Virus record (IMG/VR): IMGVR_UViG_3300042483_000380
Span: 1 to 64,000 of that record
Reading direction: 5' to 3' (one strand)
DNA from: a virus
DNA: 64,000 nt
Below, in pieces: positions 27,301 to 33,601 of this stretch. Under the pieces are notes generated by a model. The model saw nothing but the letters and a program-made list of their open reading frames with translations. It was not told the DNA's origin and did no database searches. Every line of letters begins with the position of its first letter. The first letter of the stretch is position 1. A program made the translations under genes and the position numbers.

Positions 27301-28196
27301 ATTCAGGTGTTAATTTATTACAAAATTGGGGTGCCACAGGAGAATCGTACTTTAATCAACAATATTATTGTATTTCAAGTGATGAGCCTTATTCAATTTT
27401 TTCAGATTTATCAAAACACGTTACCTTTTTAATTCAAAGATGGAAAGGTAGAGTTACACAATTACCTGAAATAACTGCTAAAGAGATTACTAAATTTTAT
27501 ACATTATATTTTTCGGCAAATGCTGAAAATATTGATGTTTATAACAAATTGGTTAAAGATAATCCGAGTCAATTAAGTCAGATGGAAACTAGTGTTCAAC
27601 AATCTATTGACCTATTTAAAACCGGTAGTGGAAATGTAAGTGGGACGCCACCACCAAATACACCACCAACTACAAATAGTAATGAGGCACTTTTTGAAAA
27701 TGCTAAAAAATTTAATACGGATTCGTTAGATAATCTTGTAATAAAAAATGATGTTCTTAGTGGTAGTTTTGAGGTTGGCAATCAAGATGAATTATTAACC
27801 CAAGACTATCCCGCTAAATTATATATTTCAGGAGGAATGAATAATGTGCAAATTGGTGCTTTTACAATAAAACCGACAACTAATAAAAATGTTGGAACAT
27901 TTGTTTCTGTTACTAATATTAATGAAATTTTAGAAACGGCTAGAAATGACAAAACATATGAATTTACGCTTATAATTAAAATTAATGCGTTTCCGGATAT
28001 TAGGTATGGATATTCAAGAGTTCTTTTACCAATTAGTTGTCCGGATGAAGATTATAAATATGGTCAAATAGTTGAGGTGGGTAAATGGGAGGCAATTAAA
28101 GATAATATTTGTTGTAATTGTTATAGTGAACCATATACAGGTTCAGAGATTATTTGGGACGGAAAACCGTGTTCAAGAAACGGAACAACATGTTAA
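21294..28196 (+). CDS. Giant baseplate hub protein with probable peptidoglycan hydrolase domain
   Basis: At 2300 residues this is the largest gene. The N-terminal ~300 residues (GITSINIRQGLDFLPSITIE, then FQLTIKGFYGKAVKLKLMLQ) and a domain near 1790-1890 (YACTVSMMGNAMIQPTMYF, then VPMFSGAYMIQEVNHSIG) look like the split halves of a gpD/gp27-type hub. Residues of about 1960-2100 resemble a glucosaminidase or lysozyme-like domain (AAIYLGSSNGTELE, then ENNYSGVNLLQNWG, then SIFSDLSKHVTFLIQRW). The last 200 residues follow a Pro/Thr linker and form an unrecognised domain with a CCNC cluster. It would pierce the envelope like T4 gp27-gp5, but in one chain. Confidence 0.75.
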   Translation: MVDKSENILVEFDYNNISIIDPNKVIDNDGKVQERYVKQENLVMYANLECKVLPRTKLALGVANNDQVQTVSIATINFLKPGDKTFLDNSYTDELTGKDTIKGNGVNQPKLTSVSNPNKSSDFYIRQTINSGGKQASVDNGLLGITSINIRQGLDFLPSITIELEDVKGRAMFEAGDNSPYAAFFNLPYPMFQLTIKGFYGKAVKLKLMLQTFSTRYDTSNGNFKIKLQFFTYKYTLLSEVPMAALIAVPHMYQSRVNIQTVKGGSSNFSNVQDSIVSRGYQKVRELYSEYKSKGMIPDDFPEITVVQMKNRIENFIKNILSSFSQQNLDPLTYVEEYQRLLGNLDKDVYAGAGTSWFYTYMDTENYLVMKGVNGVNGITEGSKVYTFKPEINTATKRDAALAKLQGIISEAQEKMDKNPVCGVNGKYTIDGKTNTDSKVPFKIKPSIFPVEPKENDVNVEETYRQRKKLSTQPTPLQLQEFKNQLATEGIFNSLVIVNKKGSEEKKFLFYIFEGKDRFEDLINQMATLVKKAKENIQEELTEALTNLLQKKDNGIGFVPNIRNVLAVIFANGEAFLRLMDDVHVQAWNLNDTQIKARRNSILNPETANASVDNLTSGDNKTLPIYPWPQMLTATSGKDGREKFELTYPGDKNVISQTKAYLTDLWPEVEFVEEFIRATTQTVKPPADPTETSNPVTDIQRVSLDAIEFPISNAVYDNKEEIKYFYEIFERIFLTSNYSGLLRSNGNTQDADKVTDVIAEAESINIIQSLSNDNPFIIKKLKEFGVNAGNFEILMRHISNDGTGESWQNFIRGIFNTSYIKNKVNNSSFEFLSQNLLNESKSQPLVSLPGEKNINDFISNSTSSNVFNLTDTYPFTNFAWVKSELANGNSISDIKSSYNTTKVLTYNTNKKIISNFLDITNDDNRRPFTNFLFNNIKSPIYYFDLKLFYENRSFDSQLPTEGNLRYLNYSGLVSSNQTVSMLNTPYFTNSIQEGVKNFRNGSEYPFVASAYLFLNSLPLSTLREKYKTYETNSVTDLDYIFATLKKFGAVHKLPYAWILKIGSVWNRYKNFVETGVDIIDTSWSGFSYVHNYDPVTNSASRNYGLTINGAQMDIVLEKNTTLGLETSSLMNTGFYPLLINDFNVFYQGFQIYSGYTDTDIQNGFSSGVTLNYVPEAIINMPEGFDPNNPKRDLRVIPWSVYITTLDKTSSYIIPSQGALINQTSNECITEETNQLKYEITGNTAMYNGSVRLFWSAPNYGYFDITKVVKPTPLKYLKQVFNLTGNTKQENFSINGKQDDYTEISEMFSVFEKEILDSFESEFLNFSKSIYDFDSEFISNSDTESTKSFKNFQMLMRNLMKIPKITGTTINTELVSAVQESQLTVLSNLLQSFLNYDVVFKYGNPASFDKRLFYTFSNGLIADPYTWSKYSFQIPTPLPTSGGTVTLSQSITNYPNEWKALQLYVGFSEIPQLRYSNNGSYITDFFVDCNIDFSVDNIKTFAPIIKIYATQKLNDNTLTYNKFVKLMNEYIASTDKFQSIIINKLMPKLQKQLPDVGSTPDAVLATALEGPQTKLEYWESFKALNDKWIAGNDFKTKTLFEDILLMDRANRNIGDKVLVDIHKLKKTLTNINPKTSMLIFVQDILVTNNFVVMNIPSYVNFYNVQDAVKNPVPKPEGTIDFANTMFGTFLNVDYRNSSAKMVCFYAGKPSEQPDFKNNANVRFKGDSFDLRRASDNPLIEDQIGKQDWDKSNKVVGFNVDVGPQNQSIFHGFQIDQSAGQATAESLQQTDELVKQSSGKAAGTQNVSLYNLYKNRSYACTVSMMGNAMIQPTMYFNLRHVPMFSGAYMIQEVNHSIGPGTFETVFKGIRQSISNLPEIDSYIQTLKTNLLTSIIEKNKQDKQAAIKESGTKGTDVISQANDKVKQASSKEANSVSTNPNCKPKISNYEKYVNVSSPTTTKSKYKDAISTIIVQTQDQKLRYLVFAAIYLGSSNGTELETKENNYSGVNLLQNWGATGESYFNQQYYCISSDEPYSIFSDLSKHVTFLIQRWKGRVTQLPEITAKEITKFYTLYFSANAENIDVYNKLVKDNPSQLSQMETSVQQSIDLFKTGSGNVSGTPPPNTPPTTNSNEALFENAKKFNTDSLDNLVIKNDVLSGSFEVGNQDELLTQDYPAKLYISGGMNNVQIGAFTIKPTTNKNVGTFVSVTNINEILETARNDKTYEFTLIIKINAFPDIRYGYSRVLLPISCPDEDYKYGQIVEVGKWEAIKDNICCNCYSEPYTGSEIIWDGKPCSRNGTTC

Positions 28197-28220
28197 ATTA
28201 AATTTTTTCAAAATAAAAGA

Positions 28221-28229
28221 TATTTATAA
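28221..28229 (+). promoter_or_regulatory. Candidate late promoter element TATTTATAA
   Basis: TATTTATAA lies 10 bases before the ATG at 28240, in the gap after the hub gene. Confidence 0.5.
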
Positions 28230-28239
28230 ATAAAAGATT

Positions 28240-28464
28240 ATGAACACGAAATTAATATTAGACAACTATTTAGGTAAAAATACCAGAAGTACCGAAAAAG
28301 ATTTGGGAGATGGTTCTAAACAAGTATGTGATTTAGATACTGGTGACTGTTATACTATCAGAATGAAAGATGGTTTAATAGAAAGAGTTGATAACACATT
28401 AAATAAAAATAAAAAAATTCAAGTTGAAACTTTAACAGGTGTAAAACAACTATTAAACGGTTAA
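28240..28464 (+). CDS. Unknown 74-residue protein
   Basis: A short charged protein (MNTKLILDNYLGKN) with a beta-prone middle, GSKQVCDLDTGDCYTIRM, that contains two Cys seven apart. No domain is recognised. It begins 10 bases after a TATTTATAA element and is followed after four bases by the Pro/Ala-rich gene, so the pair forms a small late-type unit between the hub gene and a terminator. Confidence 0.6.
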   Translation: MNTKLILDNYLGKNTRSTEKDLGDGSKQVCDLDTGDCYTIRMKDGLIERVDNTLNKNKKIQVETLTGVKQLLNG

Positions 28465-28468
28465 TAAC

Positions 28469-29134
28469 ATGAAAAAAATAGACAATCAGATTTTAGAGGA
28501 AATCGCCAGATATAATTCAATTAATAATTATATTGTAGAACAAGACGCTACGTTACCCCCACCACCTGGTGAGGTTGACCCAAATGCTGCACCGGCTCCT
28601 GAAACGGCTCCACCGGCAGACCCAAATGCGGGTATGGCTCCACCAACTGCTCCTGCAGGTCCACAACCTGTGGATGTTGCGACTGACCCTGATGTTGAAA
28701 AAATTGGTGCAGATGAAAAATCTGAATCAAAAACTGAAGAAATGGACATCACTGATTTAGTAAAGTCACAGAAAAAAGTGGAAGAAAAACAGGAAGAATA
28801 TTTTACTAACTTATTCCAACATTTAACGGATTTAGAATCTAAATTAGGAGAAATGGATGGAATCATGACTAAATTAAATGATTTAGAGGCTAAAGTTGAA
28901 AAATACCGAGAAAAAACGCCACAAGAAAGATTAGAGTTAAGAACATTGGATTCAGGTCCTTTTAATCAAAAACTAAGTCAATTCTTTGATGACAAGGAAG
29001 AAGATATGGAAAAATCGGGAAAAAATGAATATATTTTAACTCAAGATGAAGTTGAAGAATATTCTCCAAATGAAATCAAGAAAACCTTCAGAAATTTTGA
29101 AGATGAAACAAAACCATTTAAGCAACTAAGATAA
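28469..29134 (+). CDS. Pro/Ala-rich coiled-coil protein, possible head-core or virion protein
   Basis: A 221-residue protein in three parts: a helical N-terminal 25 residues ending NNYIVEQ, a Pro/Ala-rich stretch (about residues 28-70), and a long charged coiled coil (about 95-150) with an acidic C-terminus. I22-V23-E24 fits a T4-type prohead protease cut site, so the first 24 residues could be a removable head-targeting peptide, as in T4 core and internal proteins. This is inference from the motif and composition. A strong terminator follows the stop directly. Confidence 0.6.
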   Translation: MKKIDNQILEEIARYNSINNYIVEQDATLPPPPGEVDPNAAPAPETAPPADPNAGMAPPTAPAGPQPVDVATDPDVEKIGADEKSESKTEEMDITDLVKSQKKVEEKQEEYFTNLFQHLTDLESKLGEMDGIMTKLNDLEAKVEKYREKTPQERLELRTLDSGPFNQKLSQFFDDKEEDMEKSGKNEYILTQDEVEEYSPNEIKKTFRNFEDETKPFKQLR

Positions 29135-29136
29135 TT

Positions 29137-29163
29137 AAAATGGTCTCCGGACCATTTTTTTTT
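29137..29163 (+). terminator. Rho-independent terminator closing the tail block
   Basis: Stem AAAATGGTC / GACCATTTT with a TCCG loop, followed by continuing T to 29163. It separates the structural block from the replication genes. Confidence 0.9.
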
Positions 29164-29173
29164 ACAAAACAAT

Positions 29174-29202
29174 TTGACAAACACACGGCTGACACTTATA
29201 CT
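29174..29202 (+). promoter_or_regulatory. Sigma70-like promoter TTGACA-17-TATACT for gp32
   Basis: TTGACA (29174-29179) and TATACT (29197-29202) are separated by exactly 17 bases. The same stretch also fits the Bacteroidota pattern: TTTG at 29173-29176 and TACTTTT matching TAnnTTT. It lacks the TATTTATAA element, which suits early or middle expression by host polymerase. The start codon is 29 bases further on. Confidence 0.72.
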
Positions 29203-29231
29203 TTTATAAACCTTTAAATATTTTAAACACT

Positions 29232-30086
29232 ATGGCGACAAATTCATTAGACGCAGTTTTGGCTCAATATGAGCAAGCAAAACAAGGTAGTACTTCTTCT
29301 ACCTCAAAATTCACACAAGAAGAAAGAATGAAAAAATACTTCGCGGCAATCCTTATGGATAAGGAAACTCAAGGTCAGCGAAGATTACGAATCTTACCAA
29401 CAAACGATGGTTCTTCACCATTTAAAGTGGTTTATTATCACGAGATTCAAGTAGACGGAAAATTCCAAAAATTTTATGACCCAGGAAAAAACGACAACGA
29501 ACGTTCTCCTTTGACTGAAGTTTATGAGGAACTTCGTTCAACAGGAAAAGAGGAAGATAAAAAATTGGCATCAAATTACTTGGCTCGTAAATTCTATATC
29601 GTAAAAGTTATCGATAGAGATAACGAAGCGGACGGAGTTAAATTTTGGAGATTTAAATCTAACTACAAGAATGAAGGCATTTTCGACAAAATTATCCCAA
29701 TCTACAGAAACAAGGGAGATATTGCTGACCCTGAAACAGGTAGAGACCTTATTCTTGAATTAACTAAGGCAAAAACACCAAAAGGGGCTTATTACACCGT
29801 AATTCAAACAGTAATGTATGATGATGCGGCTCCGGTTCACGAAGACAAAGTATTGGCTGATTCTTGGATTAACGATGAGTTAACTTGGGAAGATGTTTAC
29901 TCTAAAAAACCGGTTGAGTACTTAGAAGCTATCGCAAGAGGTGAAACTCCAAAATGGAATACTGATAAAGGAGGTTACGATTATGGTAACTCTGATTCAG
30001 GTGAAATATCGTTTGGTGGTTCTAAACCATCTGCTCCGATTGACCCACAAGCGGGTGCTGAAGAGGACGATGATATGCCGTTCTAA
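29232..30086 (+). CDS. Single-stranded DNA-binding protein, gp32-like
   Basis: A 284-residue ssDNA-binding protein of the T4 gp32 type, which coats single strands at the fork and in recombination. Recognisable are ETQGQRRLRILPTNDG, a central OB-fold-like region with YYHEIQ and FWRFKSNYKNEGIFDKI, and an acidic tail ending EEDDDMPF, the usual tip for partner binding. No Cys/His zinc site like that of T4 gp32 is present. The first 25 residues are polar and unstructured. It heads the replication block, has a sigma70-like promoter, and is followed by a 12-bp hairpin. Confidence 0.85.
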   Translation: MATNSLDAVLAQYEQAKQGSTSSTSKFTQEERMKKYFAAILMDKETQGQRRLRILPTNDGSSPFKVVYYHEIQVDGKFQKFYDPGKNDNERSPLTEVYEELRSTGKEEDKKLASNYLARKFYIVKVIDRDNEADGVKFWRFKSNYKNEGIFDKIIPIYRNKGDIADPETGRDLILELTKAKTPKGAYYTVIQTVMYDDAAPVHEDKVLADSWINDELTWEDVYSKKPVEYLEAIARGETPKWNTDKGGYDYGNSDSGEISFGGSKPSAPIDPQAGAEEDDDMPF

Positions 30087-30108
30087 TCAAATAACTTAGA
30101 CATAAATA

Positions 30109-30137
30109 TAGGGCACTAAGACATACTTAGTGTCCTA
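30109..30137 (+). other. 12-bp hairpin between gp32 and uvsX
   Basis: TAGGGCACTAAG and CTTAGTGTCCTA pair over 12 bp with one G-T wobble around an ACATA loop. No T tract follows, so it may be an attenuator, an mRNA processing site or a stability element that lets gp32 be made in excess over UvsX. Confidence 0.65.
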
Positions 30138-30177
30138 CTTGTCTACAAAAACTAAAAAATTAAATTAACATAGATAT

Positions 30178-31167
30178 ATGGCGATTAAAAAGAAAACATT
30201 CTCGTTAGAGGATATAAAGGGTAAATTCTCTACAAAAACAAAATACAAACCTGAAAGTTTCTATAACTGCGGTGAAGCTTTTATGGATGCTTGTGGTTTA
30301 CCCGGACCTGTAATGGGGGGTATTAATATGTTCTTGGGTCATTCCAATTCTTCAAAAACAACGGCAATGATATTAGCGGCAGTTGATGCTCAAAAAAAGG
30401 GTCATCTACCTGTGTTTATAATAACAGAAAAGAAATGGAGTTGGGAACATGCCGTTGAATTGGGTTTACAGGCTGAACAAAATGAAAATGGTGAGTGGGA
30501 TGGTCAATTTATCTTTAATGATAGTTTTGAAACAATTGAACAGTCAACTGATTTTATAAATGATATACTTGATGCTCAAGAAAAAGGGGAGTTACCTTAT
30601 AGTGTTCCTTTTTTCTTTGATAGTATTGGTAGCATCCCCTGTCAAATGACATTTGACGGAAAAGGTGGAGGAATGCACAATGCTAAAGTTCTTGCGGATA
30701 AAATAGGTATGGGTATTCATTCTAGAATTTCAAAATCTAAAAAAGAGGACTATCCTTACTATAACACTTTAACTGTTATTGTACAACCTTGGGTTGAATT
30801 ACCTGACTCACCTTTCGGCCAAGCGACTATAAAACCTAAAGGGGGAAATGCGTTATATCTTGCGGCTTCTTTGGTGTTTTTATTTGGTAATCAAAAAAAT
30901 GCTGGTGTTAGTCATATTACCGCAACTAAAAATGGGAGAACCATATCTTACGCGGTCAGAACAAAAGTGTCTATATTAAAAAATCACGTAAATGGTATTG
31001 CTTATAAAGATGGTAAAATTATTGCTGTACCTCAAGGATATATTGCGGACACAAAAGAGGCTTTGGAGAAATATAAAAAACAATATTCTAGTTATTGGGG
31101 AGCAATCCTTAGTGGTACAGGTGAATTGGTGTTAGATGAGATAGGTGAAGATGATTCTGACGAATAA
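30178..31167 (+). CDS. uvsX: UvsX / RecA-family recombinase
   Basis: A 329-residue strand-exchange protein that forms filaments on gp32-cleared DNA. The Walker A loop is GHSNSSKT (residues 54-61), which departs from the RecA GPESSGKT and is closer to the SxSFK-type loop of T4 UvsX. Further RecA-core features are IFIITEKKWSWEHAVELG, the Walker B-like PFFFDSIGSI and the DNA-binding-loop region TIKPKGGNALYLAASLVFLF. The C-terminus is acidic (EIGEDDSDE), as in RecA proteins. The length is shorter than T4 UvsX (391). It is followed by a weak hairpin and a mobile RHH/HNH pair. Confidence 0.88.
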   Translation: MAIKKKTFSLEDIKGKFSTKTKYKPESFYNCGEAFMDACGLPGPVMGGINMFLGHSNSSKTTAMILAAVDAQKKGHLPVFIITEKKWSWEHAVELGLQAEQNENGEWDGQFIFNDSFETIEQSTDFINDILDAQEKGELPYSVPFFFDSIGSIPCQMTFDGKGGGMHNAKVLADKIGMGIHSRISKSKKEDYPYYNTLTVIVQPWVELPDSPFGQATIKPKGGNALYLAASLVFLFGNQKNAGVSHITATKNGRTISYAVRTKVSILKNHVNGIAYKDGKIIAVPQGYIADTKEALEKYKKQYSSYWGAILSGTGELVLDEIGEDDSDE

Positions 31168-31195
31168 AAAAAAGTTGTAATAATTCTACTTTTTT
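31168..31195 (+). terminator. Weak hairpin after uvsX
   Basis: AAAAAAGT and ACTTTTTT can pair over 8 bp around a 12-base loop, with the T run in the 3' arm. The stem is A/T-rich, so termination would be partial. Confidence 0.45.
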
Positions 31196-31207
31196 ATAAT
31201 TTGTAGA

Positions 31208-31216
31208 TATTTATTA
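31208..31216 (+). promoter_or_regulatory. TATTTATTA element at the RHH/HNH pair
   Basis: TATTTATTA ends only two bases before the ATG of the RHH gene. The 16-base context GATATTTATTAGTATG differs at two positions from that before the endonuclease gene at 50955. The spacing is too short for an ordinary leader. Confidence 0.35.
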
Positions 31217-31218
31217 GT

Positions 31219-31371
31219 ATGGGAAGAAAGAAAAAAGAAGAAATTGAAAAAAAAGTTAAAATTGGTGTTTCGGTTGACCCCGAATTACCACAATACTTTA
31301 AGGATAAATCTATAAATTTATCTTCCCTTGTTAATAAATTATTAAAAGAATATATTAAAAATGGAAACTAA
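31219..31371 (+). CDS. Ribbon-helix-helix DNA-binding protein (50 aa)
   Basis: A 50-codon gene. After a Lys/Glu-rich start (MGRKKKEEIEKK), VKIGVSVDPELPQYFKD followed by NLSSLVNKLLKEYI has the strand-helix-helix pattern and NLSxLVxxLL signature of Arc/CopG-type proteins. Its last 11 bases overlap the start of the HNH gene, so the two are translationally coupled. A repressor co-expressed with a homing endonuclease would keep the enzyme or its target operon in check. It is unlike the leftward RHH protein at 7810-7974 in residues outside the fold pattern. Confidence 0.75.
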   Translation: MGRKKKEEIEKKVKIGVSVDPELPQYFKDKSINLSSLVNKLLKEYIKNGN

Positions 31372-32089
31372 AGTTTGTAGTAAGTGTAATCTTAAAAAAG
31401 AATTGTCTAATTTTAGAAAAAGAAAAGATTCTAAAGATGGGTTTAGAACTGAATGTAAACAATGTTCTTATTTAGTTTGGAAAAAATATAGGGATAATAA
31501 CGATGAAAAAATAAAAGACCAAAAAAGAAAAGAATATGTTGATAACCGGGAAAAAATATTATTAAAAGTTAAAAATTACCGAGAAGAAAATATTGATGTT
31601 ATTAGGATAAAAGATAATGATAGGTCAAAAAAAAGATACCAAAAAGACCCAAACAGGTATAAAATATATTATGAGAAGAATAAAGAAAATATTTTAACTT
31701 ATAAAAAAGAATGGTCAGAAAAAAATAAGGAGAAAGTTAAAGTAAAAAGAAATCTTTATCATTCTTTAAGATTAAAGAATGATGTTATTTTTCGATTAAA
31801 ATGTGTGATGAGGTCTAGACTTTTATCGTTTCTTAAAACCCGAAACATCACCAAAAAAAACAAAACTTTTGATATTGTAGGTTGTTCCCCCCAATTTCTA
31901 AAAGAACATTTAGAAACCCAATTTACTGATGGTATGAGTTGGGACAACCGGAGTGAGTGGCATATTGACCACATCATTCCACTATCATCGGCAAAAACAG
32001 AAGACGAACTTTATAAGTTGTGTCATTATGAAAATCTCCAACCACTATGGGCGGAAGATAATTTGAAAAAGAGTAACAAAATTTTATAG
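31361..32089 (+). CDS. HNH homing endonuclease with zinc finger
   Basis: A 242-residue free-standing HNH nuclease. An N-terminal zinc-binding module has Cys6, Cys9, Cys32 and Cys35. A very Lys-rich helical middle (about residues 45-140) precedes the HNH domain: WHIDHIIPLSS (near 200-210) supplies the His and Asp, and ENLQPLWAEDNLKKSN (near 222-237) the Asn and the second metal-side segment. Such genes spread by cutting phage genomes that lack them. It interrupts the uvsX to RNase H order of the replication block and is richer in A and Lys codons than its neighbours, as expected for a mobile gene. Confidence 0.88.
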   Translation: METKVCSKCNLKKELSNFRKRKDSKDGFRTECKQCSYLVWKKYRDNNDEKIKDQKRKEYVDNREKILLKVKNYREENIDVIRIKDNDRSKKRYQKDPNRYKIYYEKNKENILTYKKEWSEKNKEKVKVKRNLYHSLRLKNDVIFRLKCVMRSRLLSFLKTRNITKKNKTFDIVGCSPQFLKEHLETQFTDGMSWDNRSEWHIDHIIPLSSAKTEDELYKLCHYENLQPLWAEDNLKKSNKIL

Positions 32090-32110
32090 TAACGAATACA
32101 AACAAACCAA

Positions 32111-33112
32111 GTGACTAAAACACTATTAGTGGATGGAAACAATCTACTTAAGATTGGATTTTGTGGGGTTAAAGACTTTTACCACAACGGAAAACACATA
32201 GGAGGATTATGGCATTTTATCAATACAATTAGACGTTTTATAGACGAACAAAATTTTGATAAGGTTGTTGTTATGTGGGATGGAGATAATAATTCATCCG
32301 CCCGAAAACTTATTTACCCCCAATATAAAGAAAAACGACGTATAACCGAAGATTTCAAAGATGAATCTTTTGAAGAACAGAAAGAGAGAATCAAACAATA
32401 CTTGGAGGAATGTTATATAAGACAAATCAACGTAGATAATAACGAAGGCGACGATTTGATTGCTTATTATTGCCAAATCTCGGAGAACGAACAAAAAACC
32501 ATCTATTCGGGGGATAAAGACCTAACCCAACTAATATCAGACAAGGTATCGGTATTTTATCCAAGAACTAAAGAAACTTATCATTTAGGTAGTAAAATCA
32601 AATGTGAATTTTACGAATTTCCACACGAAAACATTAAAACTTATAAGATATTGTCAGGAGATAAATCGGACAATATTGATGGGATATATGGGTTGGGTGA
32701 AAAGACACTTATAAAGTTTTTTCCTGAGCTACTTGAAAAACCGGTTTCATTTACCGATATTTTAGAAAAGGCGGAAATCCTTCTGAAAGAGAACAAGGAT
32801 AACAAGACCTTACAAAATTTGTTATCTGGTAAAACTAAAAGTGGTGTTTATGGTGATGAATATTTTGTGATTAACGAAAAAATCATAAATTTATCAAACC
32901 CTCTAATTAGTGATGATGCTAAGGAACTTGTTGAATTGTATTATAAAGAAACCTTAGACCCTGATGGAAGGGGTCATAGGGGTCTTATTAAAATGATGAT
33001 GGAAGACGGTTTTTTTAAGTATCTACCAAAGGGAGATGATGCGTGGGTAAACTTTGTTAGACCCTTTATGAAACTAACAAGAAAAGAAAAAAGAAATTAT
33101 AAAAACAATTAA
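32111..33112 (+). CDS. rnh: 5'-3' exonuclease / RNase H, FEN family (T4 Rnh-like)
   Basis: A 333-residue flap/RNA-primer nuclease. Metal-binding acidic motifs of the FEN family are in order: LLVDGNN, VVMWDGDNNSSARK, NEGDDLIAYY, YSGDKDLTQL, and the helix-hairpin-helix-like GDKSDNIDGIYGLGEKT. T4 RNase H (305 residues) removes RNA primers from Okazaki fragments. The start is GTG at 32111, since no ATG precedes the conserved TKTLLVDGNN. It sits between the mobile HNH gene and the helicase region. Confidence 0.88.
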   Translation: MTKTLLVDGNNLLKIGFCGVKDFYHNGKHIGGLWHFINTIRRFIDEQNFDKVVVMWDGDNNSSARKLIYPQYKEKRRITEDFKDESFEEQKERIKQYLEECYIRQINVDNNEGDDLIAYYCQISENEQKTIYSGDKDLTQLISDKVSVFYPRTKETYHLGSKIKCEFYEFPHENIKTYKILSGDKSDNIDGIYGLGEKTLIKFFPELLEKPVSFTDILEKAEILLKENKDNKTLQNLLSGKTKSGVYGDEYFVINEKIINLSNPLISDDAKELVELYYKETLDPDGRGHRGLIKMMMEDGFFKYLPKGDDAWVNFVRPFMKLTRKEKRNYKNN

Positions 33113-33120
33113 TTAAAACT

Positions 33121-33573
33121 ATGAAAGACCAAGAATCGGTAAAATTAGAATTCTTAATGATGGTAAATGATAACATCATTGTACAAAGATTTTTTAACGT
33201 GAGAGAGTTCAACAATGAGGCGAAATATTCGTTAGAACTTTATGAATTACTTCGTGAATTTAAAGACGATATTCAAACACAATTATCATTGAAAACCGTA
33301 ACATATATGACAGACAATATGTACGAAATTGTGAACAATCCTGCTATTTTGGAAACGTCTTATACTGACGGTCCGGAGTACTTTAACATCTTCATCAAAC
33401 AAAATGATGTGACAATTTGTCATAGACAGGTGGATGCTAAAGTATACCCTCCAAAGATAAGATATACTGTGGATGTACGCCCACACCTAAAAAACTTGTT
33501 GATGAACTTAACTGACATTTTTTCATCAAAAGATTTAACCAAAAAATATTTAGAAGTTAACCTAAGTGTATAG
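33121..33573 (+). CDS. Unknown protein of the replication block
   Basis: A 150-residue protein, mixed alpha/beta, with no recognised motif. It begins MKDQESVKLEFLMMVNDNII, has a helical YSLELYELLREFKDD, and ends in LTKKYLEVNLSV. It lies between the primer nuclease and the DnaB-type helicase genes, eight bases after the former. In T4, helicase and primase accessory proteins occupy comparable places, but there is no sequence reason to name it one. The stop is followed directly by a promoter-like element. Confidence 0.65.
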   Translation: MKDQESVKLEFLMMVNDNIIVQRFFNVREFNNEAKYSLELYELLREFKDDIQTQLSLKTVTYMTDNMYEIVNNPAILETSYTDGPEYFNIFIKQNDVTICHRQVDAKVYPPKIRYTVDVRPHLKNLLMNLTDIFSSKDLTKKYLEVNLSV

Positions 33574-33582
33574 TATTTATTA
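33574..33582 (+). promoter_or_regulatory. Candidate promoter element TATTTATTA before the helicase gene
   Basis: TATTTATTA starts directly after the previous stop codon, lies within the small dyad GTATT-TATT-AATAC, and ends 19 bases before the helicase ATG. Confidence 0.4.
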
Positions 33583-33601
33583 ATACACTAAAAGAAAAAA
33601 T

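Noticed and set aside
28528-28866. Antisense open frame of 112 codons opposite the Pro/Ala-rich gene
   Set aside because: It is the complement of a low-complexity CCA/GCT-rich region, which removes stops by composition; the sense frame has helical and coiled-coil structure and correct spacing to its neighbours.
29174-29202. Treating the gp32 promoter as a T4-type middle promoter with a Mot box
   Set aside because: A good -35 hexamer at 17 bases is present and no MotA-box-like word is seen at -30, so a sigma70/Bacteroidota-type promoter is the simpler reading.
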